Source: Cohnella fermenti | GTDB lineage: Bacteria > Bacillota > Bacilli > Paenibacillales > Paenibacillaceae | NCBI RefSeq assembly: GCF_004801405.1 | Contig: NZ_SSOB01000001.1 | Coordinates: forward strand, 310,001-374,000 | Direction: 5' to 3' | Length of the DNA stretch: 64,000 bases | Shown: positions 43,356-53,654 of the stretch, one piece after another | Layout: each line of letters opens with the position of its first letter | Numbering within the stretch: the first letter of the stretch is position 1 | Program-made: the position numbers and the translations under genes | Notes under the pieces: model-generated | Database searches by the model: none | What the model saw: the letters and a program-made list of their open reading frames with translations, nothing else | What the model was told of the DNA's origin: nothing

Positions 43356-44702
43356 ATGTCATTATTCCGCAACTGGCTTCAAATCATGATGCTCGCGCTG
43401 CCTTCCCTGTTCGCGTTCGCTACGCAGACGGTGACGGGCACTGTGAACCTGATTATGGTCGGGCATCTGGGCATCGTCGTTATCGCTGTCGTCGGCGTCT
43501 CCAACATTATTATGTACAACGTGTTCGCGCTGTTCTCCGGCATCGGGCACACGGTCAACTATCTCGTCGCGCAGAATTACGGAGCGGGGGAGATGCGCAA
43601 GGGCATCGGGCGAACCTACTTGGCGCTGTCCGCGAGCGTCGGCATCGGCCTCCTGATCGTGCTGGCGGGATGGCTGGCGAGCGAAGGCGTACTTATGCTT
43701 ACCGGCGGGTCGGAAAATGTGGTGAGTACAGGAGCGGACTACCTGGAGCTGCGATTCTATGCGATGGCGTTCGGCATCATCAGCTTCGTGTTCCACGGCT
43801 TCTTCCGCGGCGTCGGCAACACTCGTGTCTCGATGATCGTCGCCATTGTATCCAACCTGATCATGATCGGCCTTACCTACGGCTTCGTCAACGGAAAGCT
43901 GGGCTTGCCCGAGCTTGGCGTGAAGGGAGCGGGTTGGGCGATTCTCATCGGAGAGGCGATCCAGTTGCTGCTGTGTCTGATCGTCTTCTACGGTCCGATG
44001 CACCGCAAGTTCGGCACGCGTTCTCTTCCGAAGCCCGATTGGCGGGAGCTGCGGCTCGTCGCCCAGGAGAGCGGCAAGCTCGGCTTGATGGAATTCTCGA
44101 TGAGCGTGTCGATGTATATTTTCACCATGTTCGTTGCCCGAATCGGGGATGCGGCGCTCGCGGCGAACGAGGTGGCGCTGAACATCATGTCGTTCGGCTT
44201 CATGCCGGCATTCGCCTTCGGATCGACGGCGACGATTCTGGTCGGCCAGGAGATCGGGCGCGGCAAGCCGCTGCTTGCGAGGAAGGCAGGCACGAATACG
44301 GCCGTCCTGGGAAGCCTGTTCCTCTTGCTGCTCGGGACGGCGGAGCTGATCTGGGCGGTCCCGATCGCCCGGATGTTCAGCGACGACCCGCTCGTGTACG
44401 ACACCGCCGCCCGCCTCATTCAGGTATCGGCTTATCTGCAGATTTTCGACGGGTTGTACAACTTCTACGCAGGCGGGTTGCGCGGCATCGGGGACACGAC
44501 CTTCCTCATGCGCGCGTCGCTGACGCTCAGCTTCCTGCTGTTCGTGCCGCTTACGTATCTGTTCGTCCGGGTGGCCGACTGGGGCAGCATGGGCGCGTGG
44601 CTTGCGCTGTACACGTTCCTGACCGTGCTCGGCACGACCGTGGCGCTGCGCTATTACCGGACGGACTGGCATGCGGTTCGCCTGAAGGAAGCGCACGGCT
44701 GA
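43356..44702 (+). CDS. MATE-family efflux transporter
   Basis: A 448-residue, twelve-segment membrane protein of the multidrug and toxic compound extrusion family, which exports cationic compounds against sodium or proton gradients. Typical phrases are ALPSLFAFATQTVTGTVNLIMVGHLG at the start, GHTVNYLVAQNYGAGE and the second-half RGIGDTTF. The ATG at 43356 gives the usual MSLFRNW N-terminus with AGAAGAGG upstream; an in-frame ATG at 43308 lacks a ribosome site. It is separated from the glycosidase operon by about 120 bases. Confidence 0.9.
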   Translation: MSLFRNWLQIMMLALPSLFAFATQTVTGTVNLIMVGHLGIVVIAVVGVSNIIMYNVFALFSGIGHTVNYLVAQNYGAGEMRKGIGRTYLALSASVGIGLLIVLAGWLASEGVLMLTGGSENVVSTGADYLELRFYAMAFGIISFVFHGFFRGVGNTRVSMIVAIVSNLIMIGLTYGFVNGKLGLPELGVKGAGWAILIGEAIQLLLCLIVFYGPMHRKFGTRSLPKPDWRELRLVAQESGKLGLMEFSMSVSMYIFTMFVARIGDAALAANEVALNIMSFGFMPAFAFGSTATILVGQEIGRGKPLLARKAGTNTAVLGSLFLLLLGTAELIWAVPIARMFSDDPLVYDTAARLIQVSAYLQIFDGLYNFYAGGLRGIGDTTFLMRASLTLSFLLFVPLTYLFVRVADWGSMGAWLALYTFLTVLGTTVALRYYRTDWHAVRLKEAHG

Positions 44703-44712
44703 TCGATATTCG

Positions 44713-44771
44713 AACGCAACGATGCCTCTGCACCGAGAGCGAATTCGCTCCGGGGCAGGGGCATTTGCGTT
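44713..44771. terminator. Long hairpin after the MATE gene
   Basis: Nested pairs AACGCAA/TTGCGTT, ATGCCTCTGC/GCAGGGGCAT (one G-T pair) and the inner palindrome GAGCGAATTCGCTC form a long, nearly continuous stem. No T tract follows, so termination is inferred from position only. Confidence 0.5.
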
Positions 44772-44873
44772 GGTGGGAAGAGGCGGCATAACGGTTCATA
44801 TTCAGTTAATAATCGCGCGATAGGATGGCACCATAACCGGTTAACGAATAGAGAGTGCGGAGGGATACGATAC

Positions 44874-45875
44874 ATGAGACAGAGCGAATGGGCCGTCGAA
44901 GCAAGCGGACTTGTGAAGCTATTCGGGGACAATCGGGCGGTCGACGGAGTGGATCTGAAGGTGCATGCGGGAACGATCTATGGGGTGCTGGGCCCGAACG
45001 GAGCGGGCAAAACGACGACGATCCGGATGCTCGCCACCCTGCTGCGGCCGGACGGAGGCTCGGCTCGGATCTTCGGTCATGACGTGACGAAGGAGTCGCA
45101 GGTCGTGCGGCAACTGATCGGCGTGACGGGGCAGTACGCATCGGTCGACGAGTCGCTGAGCGCGACGGAGAACCTGGTCATCTTCTCCCGGCTGCTCGGC
45201 CTCGGGCGGGCGGAAGCGAAGCGCAAGGCGGCCGAACTGCTGGAGGAATTCGGCCTTGCCGAGGCGGCGAAGCGGCCGCTCAAGAACTTCTCCGGCGGGA
45301 TGCGCCGCCGGCTCGACCTGGCGGCCAGCCTGATCGCGCAGCCGCCGTTGATCTTCCTGGACGAACCGACGACCGGCCTCGATCCGCGCACGCGGAACCA
45401 GATGTGGGACACGATTCGCCGCCTGGTGAAGACGGGCTCGACCGTGCTGCTGACGACGCAGTACCTCGACGAAGCCGATCAACTGGCCGACAAGATCGCG
45501 GTTATCGACCGCGGGCGCGTCGTGGCCGAAGGCACCGCGGATGAGCTGAAGGCATCCGTCGGCACCTCGTCGCTGCACCTGAGGCCGCAGAACGCGCGCG
45601 ACATCGAACGGGCGCGCCAGCTTGTCGAGCGGGTGCTGCAGGTTCCGTCCAGCATCACCGCGGAGGCGACCAAGATCACCGCGCCAATGGACGACGCCGA
45701 CCGGGTGACCGATCTGCTCATCGCGCTTCGCGAGGCGGGCATTCACCTGACGGAGATGAGCGTGCAGAAGCCGACGCTGGATGAGGTGTTCCTCACGATT
45801 ACGGGGCACGGGGTTCCGGAGGACGAGGCGGCGGGGACGAACGGATCGGCCAAGAAGAAGGAGGCAGTAGGATGA
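44874..45875 (+). CDS. ABC exporter ATPase, DrrA family
   Basis: A 333-residue ATPase of the daunorubicin-resistance type. Walker A is GPNGAGKTTT (about residues 40-49), Q-loop in VTGQYASVDESLS, signature NFSGGMRRRLDLAAS, Walker B LIFLDEPTTGLDPRTR and H-loop replaced by Gln in LLTTQYLDEAD, the characteristic DrrA change. The C-terminal domain (about 230-320) carries the DrrA-type MSVQKPTLDEVFL end. It should drive export of a drug or lipid through the permease with which it overlaps by four bases. A short perfect palindrome TAACCGGTTA (44834-44843) lies upstream. Confidence 0.9.
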   Translation: MRQSEWAVEASGLVKLFGDNRAVDGVDLKVHAGTIYGVLGPNGAGKTTTIRMLATLLRPDGGSARIFGHDVTKESQVVRQLIGVTGQYASVDESLSATENLVIFSRLLGLGRAEAKRKAAELLEEFGLAEAAKRPLKNFSGGMRRRLDLAASLIAQPPLIFLDEPTTGLDPRTRNQMWDTIRRLVKTGSTVLLTTQYLDEADQLADKIAVIDRGRVVAEGTADELKASVGTSSLHLRPQNARDIERARQLVERVLQVPSSITAEATKITAPMDDADRVTDLLIALREAGIHLTEMSVQKPTLDEVFLTITGHGVPEDEAAGTNGSAKKKEAVG

Positions 45876-46687
45876 GTATGGGAACAACGGCATTAAACGC
45901 GGAACGCAAGCTTAAGAATCGCACGAGTCTCGGACAGACGATTCGCAACTCGCTCACGATGGCCTATCGGGGGCTGCTGAAAATCAAACGGACTCCCGAG
46001 CAATTGTTCGACGTTACGCTTCAACCGATTATTTTCACCTTGATGTTCACTTATATCTTCGGCGGGGCGATCTCGGGGGATGTGGCTTCGTATCTGCCGG
46101 TCATCATTCCGGGCATTCTGGTACAGACGGTCATCACGACGTCCGTCGTCACCGGCGTCCAATTGCGGGAAGACATGGACAAAGGCGTCTTCGACCGCTT
46201 CAAGTCGCTGCCGATCGCCCGGATCGCCCCGCTGGCGGGAGCGCTGCTCGCGGATACGATTCGCTACACAATCGCGACGGTTCTGACCTTCACGATGGGC
46301 TATATCATGGGGTACCGTCCGGACGGAGGGCTAGGCAATGTGGCCATCGCCGCCGTTCTCGTCATCGGCTGCTCGTGGGCGATGAGCTGGATCTTCGCCT
46401 TCTTCGGAGTCATCGCCCGCACGGCTTCGAGCGTGCAAGGGATCTCGATGCTCATCCTGTTCCCGCTGACGTTCCTCTCCAACGCCTTCGTGCCGGTCGA
46501 CACGATGCCGAACTGGCTGCAATGGTTCGTCAAGATCAATCCGATCTCGCACCTGATCACCGCCGTCCGCGAGCTGACGAACTCGGGCACGGTCGGCAGC
46601 GACCTCGTCATCTCCCTGATCGGGGCCGCGATCATCGTGCTGATCTTCGCTCCGCTGACCGTGAAGGCGTACATGCGCCGGACTTAA
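45872..46687 (+). CDS. ABC exporter permease, DrrB/ABC-2 type
   Basis: A 271-residue ABC-2-type membrane protein with six hydrophobic segments. It shows the DrrB phrases MAYRGLLKIKRTPEQLFDVTLQPIIFTLMF-like opening, QLREDMDKGVFDRFKSLPIAR before the third segment and SNAFVPVDTMPNWLQWF near the end. It starts within the stop of the ATPase gene (ATGA). The pair forms a complete exporter; no adjacent regulator or biosynthetic genes reveal its cargo. Confidence 0.9.
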   Translation: MSMGTTALNAERKLKNRTSLGQTIRNSLTMAYRGLLKIKRTPEQLFDVTLQPIIFTLMFTYIFGGAISGDVASYLPVIIPGILVQTVITTSVVTGVQLREDMDKGVFDRFKSLPIARIAPLAGALLADTIRYTIATVLTFTMGYIMGYRPDGGLGNVAIAAVLVIGCSWAMSWIFAFFGVIARTASSVQGISMLILFPLTFLSNAFVPVDTMPNWLQWFVKINPISHLITAVRELTNSGTVGSDLVISLIGAAIIVLIFAPLTVKAYMRRT

Positions 46688-46730
46688 TTGGGCAAGGACA
46701 GAACGCATTCGCAGATCGCACGAATAACGA

Positions 46731-46758
46731 CAGGCCCACGCAACTATGCGTGGGCCTG
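46731..46758. terminator. Bidirectional terminator
   Basis: A perfect 12-bp stem (CAGGCCCACGCA and its complement) with loop ACTA lies between the exporter and the convergent lipoprotein gene. Confidence 0.8.
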
Positions 46759-46778
46759 TTCGAACTCTGTATAAATTC

Positions 46779-47402
46779 TTATTGAGCTTCCGGAAGCGTC
46801 TGCGTGTCGAATACTTCGCCTGTGCTCTCGTCAATCAGATTAAATGCAACGGAGATATTCGTTTCCTCAACGCCGGTGTAAACCTGATACATGATGCTCT
46901 GCATGCTGAGGCCGAATATCGCGAGTCCAACCGCTCCGTCGTCGGCTTCGTAGGCAGCCTTGTTCACCGTAATGTCATAGGACTGGAAGGTATCGCGGTC
47001 GTAATCCAGGGATACGATTGCCGCCCCTTCGCCGCTGTCGCTTTGAAGCTCGCTAATCGCATTCTCGATCTCCGTGTGGTACTTTTCCTTGAGTTTGTCA
47101 AGGTTCTCATGGGAGATCGTAACTGTTGCGCTGCCGTCGCCGTTGTCGACGATGTTCGTCGCTCCGGCTTCCTTGATCTCGGTCGTTGCGCCTTCGACAT
47201 CATTGTTGGTGACGGAGGCCGGGAACACAACGGTTACTTCTTCGCCTGCGTTCTCGCTCGCATCGGATGCGGCTTGCGTCTCCGCTGCAGCGCTTGCGGA
47301 TTCGGTTGCAGCCTCTTCGTTGTTCCCATTGTTGCCGTTGCTTCCGCATGCCGTGACGGCTACCGTCAGGGCGATTAACATCATTAATCCAAGCTTCTTC
47401 AT
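46779..47402 (-). CDS. Lipoprotein of unknown function
   Basis: A 207-residue exported lipoprotein. The signal MKKLGLMMLIALTVAVTAC has lipobox VTAC with Cys19, followed by an Asn/Gly then Glu/Ala/Ser/Thr-rich acidic linker to about residue 55. The rest (VTVVFPASVTNNDVE onward) looks like a compact alpha/beta domain with a repeated hydrophobic-acidic pattern but no recognised motif. GGGGAG lies nine bases before the start. Similar acidic lipoproteins are common in Paenibacillaceae, and no role is assigned. Confidence 0.78.
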   Translation of the reverse strand: MKKLGLMMLIALTVAVTACGSNGNNGNNEEAATESASAAAETQAASDASENAGEEVTVVFPASVTNNDVEGATTEIKEAGATNIVDNGDGSATVTISHENLDKLKEKYHTEIENAISELQSDSGEGAAIVSLDYDRDTFQSYDITVNKAAYEADDGAVGLAIFGLSMQSIMYQVYTGVEETNISVAFNLIDESTGEVFDTQTLPEAQ

Positions 47403-48321
47403 GCCGGTCTCTCCCCTAATCCATGATTTTTTAACTTCTTTTTCTCTCTCTCTGTTCTCTCTCTGTTCATTAAGATGGAGGGATAGCTTTCAATGTGGAA
47501 TTATACCGGGGAAATCCATGAAAGTGAAGAAAAAAGCGGATATATGTCGAATTTCGTAACAATTCACCGAGAATAGAAGGGAGGGATTCATCGATCCGCC
47601 ATATAAAAAAAGTACCCGCAGCACAGGGCCGCGGGCTCAAGCAATCTATATCAGAAGGGGGTTGTGAGACTATCTTATCGGCCGCCGCTTAAGTGAGCCT
47701 GATGATTGCCTTAAAATCGGATAAAACTGCTGGCTATACGGAAACTCAGGATGATCTCGCGTGTTTCGCGTGTTTTTATGTGGTTTTTGATATACATTCG
47801 GTGCGGGGAGGCGCTTTTAGCGAAATGTATGTGGTTTTTAGCATAAAAGTGGTCGTTGGAGGCGGATGGGGGGCGAATGTATGTGGTTTAATACTAAAAT
47901 AAAGTCTCGCTAATGGCGGTCTGTACCGGATTCAGACAAAAAAGTCCCGCCACCGTCGAGCACCCGCCCAGCGAAGTTGGCATGTTGGCGAGAGAAATTC
48001 CATATTGTGGGGTTTGTAGGGGGTGATCTCCCTTCTACCCCCTTATCCCTCTTCTCCCCTTGAATCAGGAACCTCCGCTTGACGATCATGCCTTGTACTC
48101 TTGGATCAGCTTATTCACCTTGCAGCTCCTTATCCTGAACGAAAGGGAGAAGAGACCTAATGCCGCCAGAGGGAATAGGTGCATGGGGAGGGGGAGAAAT
48201 GTCAGGCGGGATGGCAAGCGGAACGACAACCGTCCTTGTTGCCATAGAGGTTGTTAGCATTAAAGTGGTCGTGGAGGCGGTTGGTCGGTGAGTAGGGGGG
48301 AGACTATCTTATCGGCCGCGG
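47403..48321. other. Gene-free, repeat-containing gap
   Basis: No credible gene was found. It holds the inverted TGTGGTTTTT repeats (47774-47904), an imperfect hairpin with arms CCCGC and GCGGG near 47609-47630, and two pairs of direct repeats: GAGACTATCTTATCGGCCGC at 47666-47685 and 48300-48319, and a variant of AAAGTGGTCG(T)TGGAGGCGG at about 47846 and 48262. The second copies abut the lysR stop, which suggests rearrangement by recombination between short repeats. Confidence 0.6.
47774..47904 (-). repeat. Dispersed TGTGGTTTTT palindromic elements (reverse orientation)
   Basis: Three units (about 47774-47798, 47823-47849, 47875-47904). On the minus strand they read like TTATGCTAAAAACCACATAC, closely matching the elements at 11.1 and 63.1 kb (TTATGCGAAAAATCACATAC). 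Confidence 0.8.
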
Positions 48322-49203
48322 CTACACCATCTCCAGGAACCGCGTCGCGGCGCTGGTGAGGGGCATGTTGCGCATGGTCATCGTCCCGAGGTGGGAGGGG
48401 GGGATGTCGACGTCCAGCTTGATCTCGAACAGGGAGCCGTTGTCCAACTCCTGCGAGACGAACTCGCGGGTGACGTAGGAGATGCCGAGGCCGCGGCGCG
48501 CGAATTCGATCAGCAGGTCGACGCTGCCGACTTCGATCTCCGGCTTCAGCTTGTGGCCGTAGCTCTGGAACAGCTCGGTGATCGTCATCCGGGCCCGGCT
48601 GTTGCGGGAGAACAGAATGACGGGGTATTCCATCAGTTCGGGCAGAGACAGCGTCTTGTCCCGCAGCTCCGCGTAGCGCTCGCCCGCGACGAAGCAATCC
48701 TGCAACTGGATGCTCTCGCGCACCTCGAGCTGCGGGTCGACAATCGGCAGCCGCACAACGCCGAGGTCGATACGCCCTTCCTTCAGGAAGGTGATGACTT
48801 CCGGGGTTGTGCCGTGGTTCAAGTGGAGCCGGATGCCGGGATACTTGCGGTGGTACTCCTCCAGGTACGGCAGCAGGAAGTGCTTGAACAAGGAATCGCT
48901 CCCTCCGATGCGAAGCTCTCCGCTGTCGAGGTTCTTGAGGGCGGCCATCTTCTCCTCCGCAAGCGCAATAAAAATCTGCGATTGCTCGACATAAGAATAG
49001 AGCAGCGACCCCTCCTGGGTCAGCGACACCCCGCGCGATGTCCGGTAGAACAGCGTAATGCCGAAGCTGTCTTCAAGCTGCTTGATCGCGTGGCTGACGC
49101 TCGGCTGGGTGATGTAGAGCGCCTTGGCCGCCTGGGACAAGCTTCCCGTCTTGGCCGCCCAATAGAAAACCTTATACAGCTCGTAATTGTTTGTTATAGA
49201 CAT
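48322..49203 (-). CDS. LysR-family transcriptional regulator
   Basis: A 293-residue LysR regulator with the N-terminal winged helix (residues about 5-64; AAKTGSLSQAAKALYITQPSVSHAIKQLE) and a periplasmic-binding-like effector domain (about 90-290). It is divergent from zwf across a 126-base gap, the classic arrangement for regulation of the neighbouring operon and of itself. Its ATG follows AGGAG, and a TATAAT (49255-49260, minus strand) is a candidate -10. Effector unknown; control of the pentose phosphate operon is inferred from position. Confidence 0.9.
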   Translation of the reverse strand: MSITNNYELYKVFYWAAKTGSLSQAAKALYITQPSVSHAIKQLEDSFGITLFYRTSRGVSLTQEGSLLYSYVEQSQIFIALAEEKMAALKNLDSGELRIGGSDSLFKHFLLPYLEEYHRKYPGIRLHLNHGTTPEVITFLKEGRIDLGVVRLPIVDPQLEVRESIQLQDCFVAGERYAELRDKTLSLPELMEYPVILFSRNSRARMTITELFQSYGHKLKPEIEVGSVDLLIEFARRGLGISYVTREFVSQELDNGSLFEIKLDVDIPPSHLGTMTMRNMPLTSAATRFLEMV

Positions 49204-49222
49204 GGTCTATATCTCCTGTGCA

Positions 49223-49243
49223 ATATACTAATTACACTTATAT
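49223..49243. promoter_or_regulatory. Inverted repeat, candidate LysR operator
   Basis: ATATA (49223-49227), eleven bases, TATAT (49239-49243), just downstream of the lysR -10 and 87 bases before zwf. The length and spacing are LysR-like, but AT-rich repeats arise by chance. Confidence 0.35.
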
Positions 49244-49329
49244 CGTTGATTCGTATTATAGTGGAATTACCATTGAGAATCTATATCACATACGAAATAG
49301 ACGAGTACCGGGAGGAGACGGAGAGCACC

Positions 49330-50892
49330 ATGGAAGCAACCACTATTGTCCTGTTCGGAGCGACAGGAGACCTGGCCAAGAGAAAAATTTACCCGGCCTT
49401 ATATAATTTGTTCGTTGACGGCAAGCTCCCGAAGGCATTCTCGGTTGTCGGACTCGGAAGACGGGAATGGTCCGATGAGAAGCTGCAGGACAACGTCGGC
49501 AAGTCGATCGCCGAGTTCTCGCGGCGCAAGGCCGTCTCGGAAGAGGAGCAAGGCAAGCTGAACGAATTCCTCGCCGCATTCCGCTATTGCGTGCTGGACG
49601 TCGGCAACGAAGAGGATTACAAGAAGCTGCTGACGCTGGTGGAGAATCGCGAGGAGGAGCTTGGCATCCCGCAGAACCGACTGTTCTATCTGTCGGTCGG
49701 CCCCGAGTTCTTCGAGACGATCGCCTTCCGCATCAAGTCGAGCGGCCTGGGCACGACGAAGGGCTGGAAGCGTCTCGTCATCGAGAAGCCGTTCGGCCAC
49801 GATCTGGCGACAGCACGCGATCTTAACGAGAAGCTGAGCGCGGCCTTTAGTGAAGAGGAGATTTTCCGGATTGACCATTATCTGGGCAAGCCGGTCGTGC
49901 AGAAGCTGGAGATGCTTCAGCAGGCGAACCCGGTGCTGCAGGCGTTCTGGACGAACCGCTATATCGCGAACGTGCAGATCACGGCGAACGAGACGGTCGG
50001 CGTCGAGGAGAGAGCGGGCTACTACGACAAGTCCGGCGCGCTCCGCGACATGTTCCAGAACCATATGCTGCAACTGCTCATGATGCTCGCGATTCACTTG
50101 CCGAGCGACAGCACGTCCGAAGACGTCCGCGCGAAGAAGAAGGGCGTCATGGAGGCGCTCGTTCCGCTGCAAGCGGAGACGGTCGCTTCGCGGATTATTC
50201 GCGGCCAGTACAAGGACGGCGCGATCAAGGGCGAGCCGGTCGTCGCCTATACGGCGGAGCCGGGCATTCCCGCGGACACGCGGAACGATACGTTCATCGC
50301 CGGGAAGCTGGAGATCGACAACTACTTCTGGCGCGGCGTTCCGGTCTACATTCGCACCGGCAAGCGCCTGAAGGAGAAGTCGACCCGCATCGTCATCGAG
50401 TTCAAGGAGCCGCTGAAGCAGGCGTCCCAAGCCGCGCAGGCGAAGGAGTCCGGCATCGTGCCGAACCTGCTCGTGTTCGAGCTTGCCCCTAATGAAGGCA
50501 TCACGCTGCAACTGAACACGAGAGAGCCGGGAGCGGGCGGCGTCTTCAAGCCGATGAACGTCGATCTTCACACCCACCGCGACAACACGGCCGAAGCCTA
50601 CGAGAACCTGATCCACGACGCCTTCCTCGGCGACTCGACGTTCTTCGCCCACTGGGACGAGGTCGAGCTGAGCTGGGCATGGGTCGAACCGATTCTGAAG
50701 GCGTTCGAGAACGAGCAAGTTCCGCTCCGCCTCTATGAAGCCGGCTCCTACGGGCCGAAGGAATCCGACGAGCTGCTCGCCGAGGACGGCTTCCATTGGT
50801 GGTTCGATGACATAGAAGGCAAGAACGAAGGCAAGACGCAAGAGCAAGCAACCGAAGGAGAAGAGACTTATGCCTATCACGCAAACCATTGA
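49330..50892 (+). CDS. zwf: Glucose-6-phosphate 1-dehydrogenase
   Basis: First oxidative step of the pentose phosphate pathway: glucose 6-phosphate + NADP to 6-phosphogluconolactone. The 520-residue protein has the Rossmann motif [10 protein letters not shown] (about 10-19), the substrate-binding RIDHYLGK (about 179-186) with the catalytic His nearby, and the conserved EKPFGHD. The ATG at 49330 gives the standard N-terminus, with GGAGAG close upstream. It heads a five-gene cluster and overlaps tkt by 23 bases, which implies coupled translation. The C-terminal 25 residues are rich in Glu, Lys and Gln and look non-conserved. Confidence 0.95.
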   Translation: MEATTIVLFGATGDLAKRKIYPALYNLFVDGKLPKAFSVVGLGRREWSDEKLQDNVGKSIAEFSRRKAVSEEEQGKLNEFLAAFRYCVLDVGNEEDYKKLLTLVENREEELGIPQNRLFYLSVGPEFFETIAFRIKSSGLGTTKGWKRLVIEKPFGHDLATARDLNEKLSAAFSEEEIFRIDHYLGKPVVQKLEMLQQANPVLQAFWTNRYIANVQITANETVGVEERAGYYDKSGALRDMFQNHMLQLLMMLAIHLPSDSTSEDVRAKKKGVMEALVPLQAETVASRIIRGQYKDGAIKGEPVVAYTAEPGIPADTRNDTFIAGKLEIDNYFWRGVPVYIRTGKRLKEKSTRIVIEFKEPLKQASQAAQAKESGIVPNLLVFELAPNEGITLQLNTREPGAGGVFKPMNVDLHTHRDNTAEAYENLIHDAFLGDSTFFAHWDEVELSWAWVEPILKAFENEQVPLRLYEAGSYGPKESDELLAEDGFHWWFDDIEGKNEGKTQEQATEGEETYAYHANH

Positions 50893-52882
50893 TCAACTCG
50901 CCATCGACACGATCCGCACGCTGTCCATCGATGCCATCAACGCCGCGAACTCCGGCCACCCGGGCCTCCCGATGGGAGCCGCGCCGATGGCGTACACGCT
51001 CTGGGCGCAGCACCTGAATCACAACCCGGGCCACTCCAAGTGGTTCAACCGCGACCGCTTCGTCCTGTCTGCAGGCCACGGCTCGGCGCTGCTCTACAGC
51101 CTGCTGCACCTGTTCGGCTACCAGGTGTCGCTTGACGACGTGAAGCAATTCCGCAAGCTGAACAGCAAGACGCCGGGCCATCCCGAGCTCGGCCACACCG
51201 ACGGCGTCGAAGCGACGACCGGACCGCTCGGCCAAGGCATCGCGAACGCGGTCGGCATGGCGATGGCGGAAGCGCATCTGGCGGCGAAGTTCAACAAGGA
51301 AGGCCTTCCGGTCGTGGACCATTACTCGTATGCGCTTGTCGGCGACGGCTGCCTCATGGAAGGCATCTCGTACGAAGCGATGTCGATGGCCGGCCACATG
51401 AAGCTCGGCAAGCTGATCGTGCTGTACGATTCGAACGATGTCTCTCTGGACGGCGAACTGAACTACAGCTTCGGGGAAAACATCCAGAAAAGAGCGGAGT
51501 CGGCACGTTGGCAGTACTTGAGAGTTGAGGATGGGAACGACACGGCCGCGATTGCGAAGGCGATCGAAGCCGCCAAGGCGAACGCCGAGCAGCCGACCTT
51601 GATCGAGGTTCGCACGATCATCGGCTTCGGCAGCAAGAACGCCGGTACGTACAAGGTGCACGGCGCTCCGCTCGGCAAGGAAGACGGAGCGGGCGCGAAG
51701 GCGGCTTACGGCTGGGCCTATGAGGAAGAATTCACCGTTCCGGCGGAGGTGCGCACGCACTTCGAGCAGCTTAAGGCGCAGGGCGCGGCGAAGGAAGCTT
51801 CCTGGAACGAGCTGTTCGCTTCCTACAGCAAGCAATATCCGGAACTGGGCCAAGAGCTTGAGCAAGCGATCTCCGGCAAGGTCAGCATTCCGGCCGAGAA
51901 CGTCCTGACGTTCGATCCGGCCAAGAGCGTCTCGACCCGCGTCGCCAGCGGCAACGCGATCAACCACTTCGTCAAGACCGTGCCGACGATCTTCGGCGGC
52001 AGCGCCGATCTGTCGCACTCGACGATGACCGACATCTCCGGCGAAGCGAAGTTCGCGATCGATTCCTACGCGGGACGCAACGTGTACTTCGGCGTGCGCG
52101 AGCATGCGATGGGCGCCGCCGCCAACGGCATGGCGCAGCACGGCGGCGTGCAGCCGTTCGTGGCCACGTTCTTCGTCTTCAGCGACTACCTGCGCCCGGC
52201 GATTCGTCTTGCCGCGCTGCAGAAGCTGCCGGTCATCTACGTCTTCACGCACGACTCGATTGCGGTCGGCGAAGACGGACCGACGCATGAGCCGGTTGAG
52301 CACTTGGCCGCGCTGCGCACCATTCCGGGCCTGACGGTGATCCGCCCGTCCGATGCGAACGAGACCGCAGCCGCTTGGGCGTACGCCCTGCAGCAGAAGG
52401 AAGGGCCGGTCGCGCTCGTGCTGAGCCGCCAGAACCTTCCGGTATTCGAAGCGGCGAAGGGGAATGTGGAAGGCGTCGCGAAGGGAGCCTATATCCTGTC
52501 CGAGACGAATTCCTTATCCGAGACCAAAGCCAATCCGGACGTCATCCTGATCGGAACCGGCTCGGAGGTGTCGCTGGCCGTTCAGGCGAAGGAAGAGCTC
52601 GAGAAGAACGGCACGTCCGTCCGCGTTGTTGCGATGCCGAGCCGCGAGCTGTTCGACCGCCAGGACGCCGCGTACAAGGAAGCGGTTCTGCCGGCTGCCG
52701 TCACGAAGCGCCTGACGCTCGAAGCGGGCATCTCGCTCGGCTGGGACCGTTATGCCGGCGCTGCCGGGAAGGTGCTGTCCATCGACACGTTCGGCGCGTC
52801 CGGCTCGGGCGGCGAGGTCATGGCTCACTTCGGCTTCACCTCCGCCAACGTCGTTCGTCTCGTTAATGATTTGCTGAATTGA
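50870..52882 (+). CDS. tkt: Transketolase
   Basis: Thiamine-diphosphate enzyme moving two-carbon units between ketoses and aldoses in the non-oxidative branch. The 670 residues show the [16 protein letters not shown] opening, [13 protein letters not shown], the thiamine-pyrophosphate motif GDGCLMEG followed by NDVSLDG, and the pyrimidine-binding part with [19 protein letters not shown] and [20 protein letters not shown] precedes the ATG, inside the 3' end of zwf. The order with zwf, tal, pgi and gnd makes it the non-oxidative partner of this operon. Confidence 0.95.
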   Translation: MPITQTIDQLAIDTIRTLSIDAINAANSGHPGLPMGAAPMAYTLWAQHLNHNPGHSKWFNRDRFVLSAGHGSALLYSLLHLFGYQVSLDDVKQFRKLNSKTPGHPELGHTDGVEATTGPLGQGIANAVGMAMAEAHLAAKFNKEGLPVVDHYSYALVGDGCLMEGISYEAMSMAGHMKLGKLIVLYDSNDVSLDGELNYSFGENIQKRAESARWQYLRVEDGNDTAAIAKAIEAAKANAEQPTLIEVRTIIGFGSKNAGTYKVHGAPLGKEDGAGAKAAYGWAYEEEFTVPAEVRTHFEQLKAQGAAKEASWNELFASYSKQYPELGQELEQAISGKVSIPAENVLTFDPAKSVSTRVASGNAINHFVKTVPTIFGGSADLSHSTMTDISGEAKFAIDSYAGRNVYFGVREHAMGAAANGMAQHGGVQPFVATFFVFSDYLRPAIRLAALQKLPVIYVFTHDSIAVGEDGPTHEPVEHLAALRTIPGLTVIRPSDANETAAAWAYALQQKEGPVALVLSRQNLPVFEAAKGNVEGVAKGAYILSETNSLSETKANPDVILIGTGSEVSLAVQAKEELEKNGTSVRVVAMPSRELFDRQDAAYKEAVLPAAVTKRLTLEAGISLGWDRYAGAAGKVLSIDTFGASGSGGEVMAHFGFTSANVVRLVNDLLN

Positions 52883-52935
52883 TTTTCCACCCCATTAACA
52901 ATAAATAACCCAAACCAAACGGAGGTCATTCCCAA

Positions 52936-53604
52936 ATGAAATTCTTCATCGACACGGCCAACCTGGCCGACATCAAGAAAGCCTACAAGGTAGGCGTCCT
53001 GTCCGGCGTTACGACGAACCCTTCCCTGGTTGCCAAGGAAGGCGTCAAGTTCGAGGACCGCATCGCCGAGATTCTTCGCGAGGTTCCGGAAGTCGAGTCC
53101 GTCTCGGCGGAAGTGACGCCCAACGCGATCACGGCCGAGCAGATGATCGCGGAAGCGGAAGAGCTGATCAAGATCAACGACTACGACAAGAACATCACGA
53201 TCAAGCTGCCGATGACGCTCGCCGGTCTGGAAGCTTGCCGCTACCTGACGAAGAAGGGCGTCAAGACGAACGTCACGCTGATCTTCACGGTGAACCAGGC
53301 TCTGCTCGCGGCTCGCGCCGGCGCTACGTATGTATCGCCGTTCCTGGGCCGCCTCGACGACATCTCCGAAGACGGCGTTCTGCTGGTCGCCAAGATCGCC
53401 GAGCTGTTCCGCGTGCACAACCTGGACGCCCAGATCATCGCCGCTTCCGTTCGCCACCCGGACCACGTTACCCGCGTTGCCATGGCCGGCGCTCATATCG
53501 CTACGATTCCGTTCTCGGTTATCGAGCAGCTCACCAAGCACCCGTTGACGGAGCAAGGGCTTGAGAAGTTCGCGGCGGACTGGAAGAAGACGGAACAGCA
53601 ATAA
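52936..53604 (+). CDS. tal: Transaldolase, small (TalC/Fsa) type
   Basis: A 222-residue transaldolase of the short subfamily that transfers dihydroxyacetone units from sedoheptulose 7-phosphate. The Schiff-base lysine is Lys90 in [32 protein letters not shown] and [13 protein letters not shown] are the other family signatures. GGAGGT precedes the ATG. It has a few extra C-terminal residues (DWKKTEQQ). Fructose-6-phosphate aldolase activity is possible in this subfamily, but the operon favours transaldolase. Confidence 0.93.
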   Translation: MKFFIDTANLADIKKAYKVGVLSGVTTNPSLVAKEGVKFEDRIAEILREVPEVESVSAEVTPNAITAEQMIAEAEELIKINDYDKNITIKLPMTLAGLEACRYLTKKGVKTNVTLIFTVNQALLAARAGATYVSPFLGRLDDISEDGVLLVAKIAELFRVHNLDAQIIAASVRHPDHVTRVAMAGAHIATIPFSVIEQLTKHPLTEQGLEKFAADWKKTEQQ

Positions 53605-53654
53605 TTCGAGTTAGATGGGTTCGAGAGTATTCAGAAGTGAAGGAGACGAAGCAA

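Noticed and set aside
44834..44843. Palindrome TAACCGGTTA as operator of the DrrAB exporter
   Set aside because: A 10-bp palindrome is short, no regulator gene is adjacent and no clear promoter overlaps it, so it is only mentioned with the gene.
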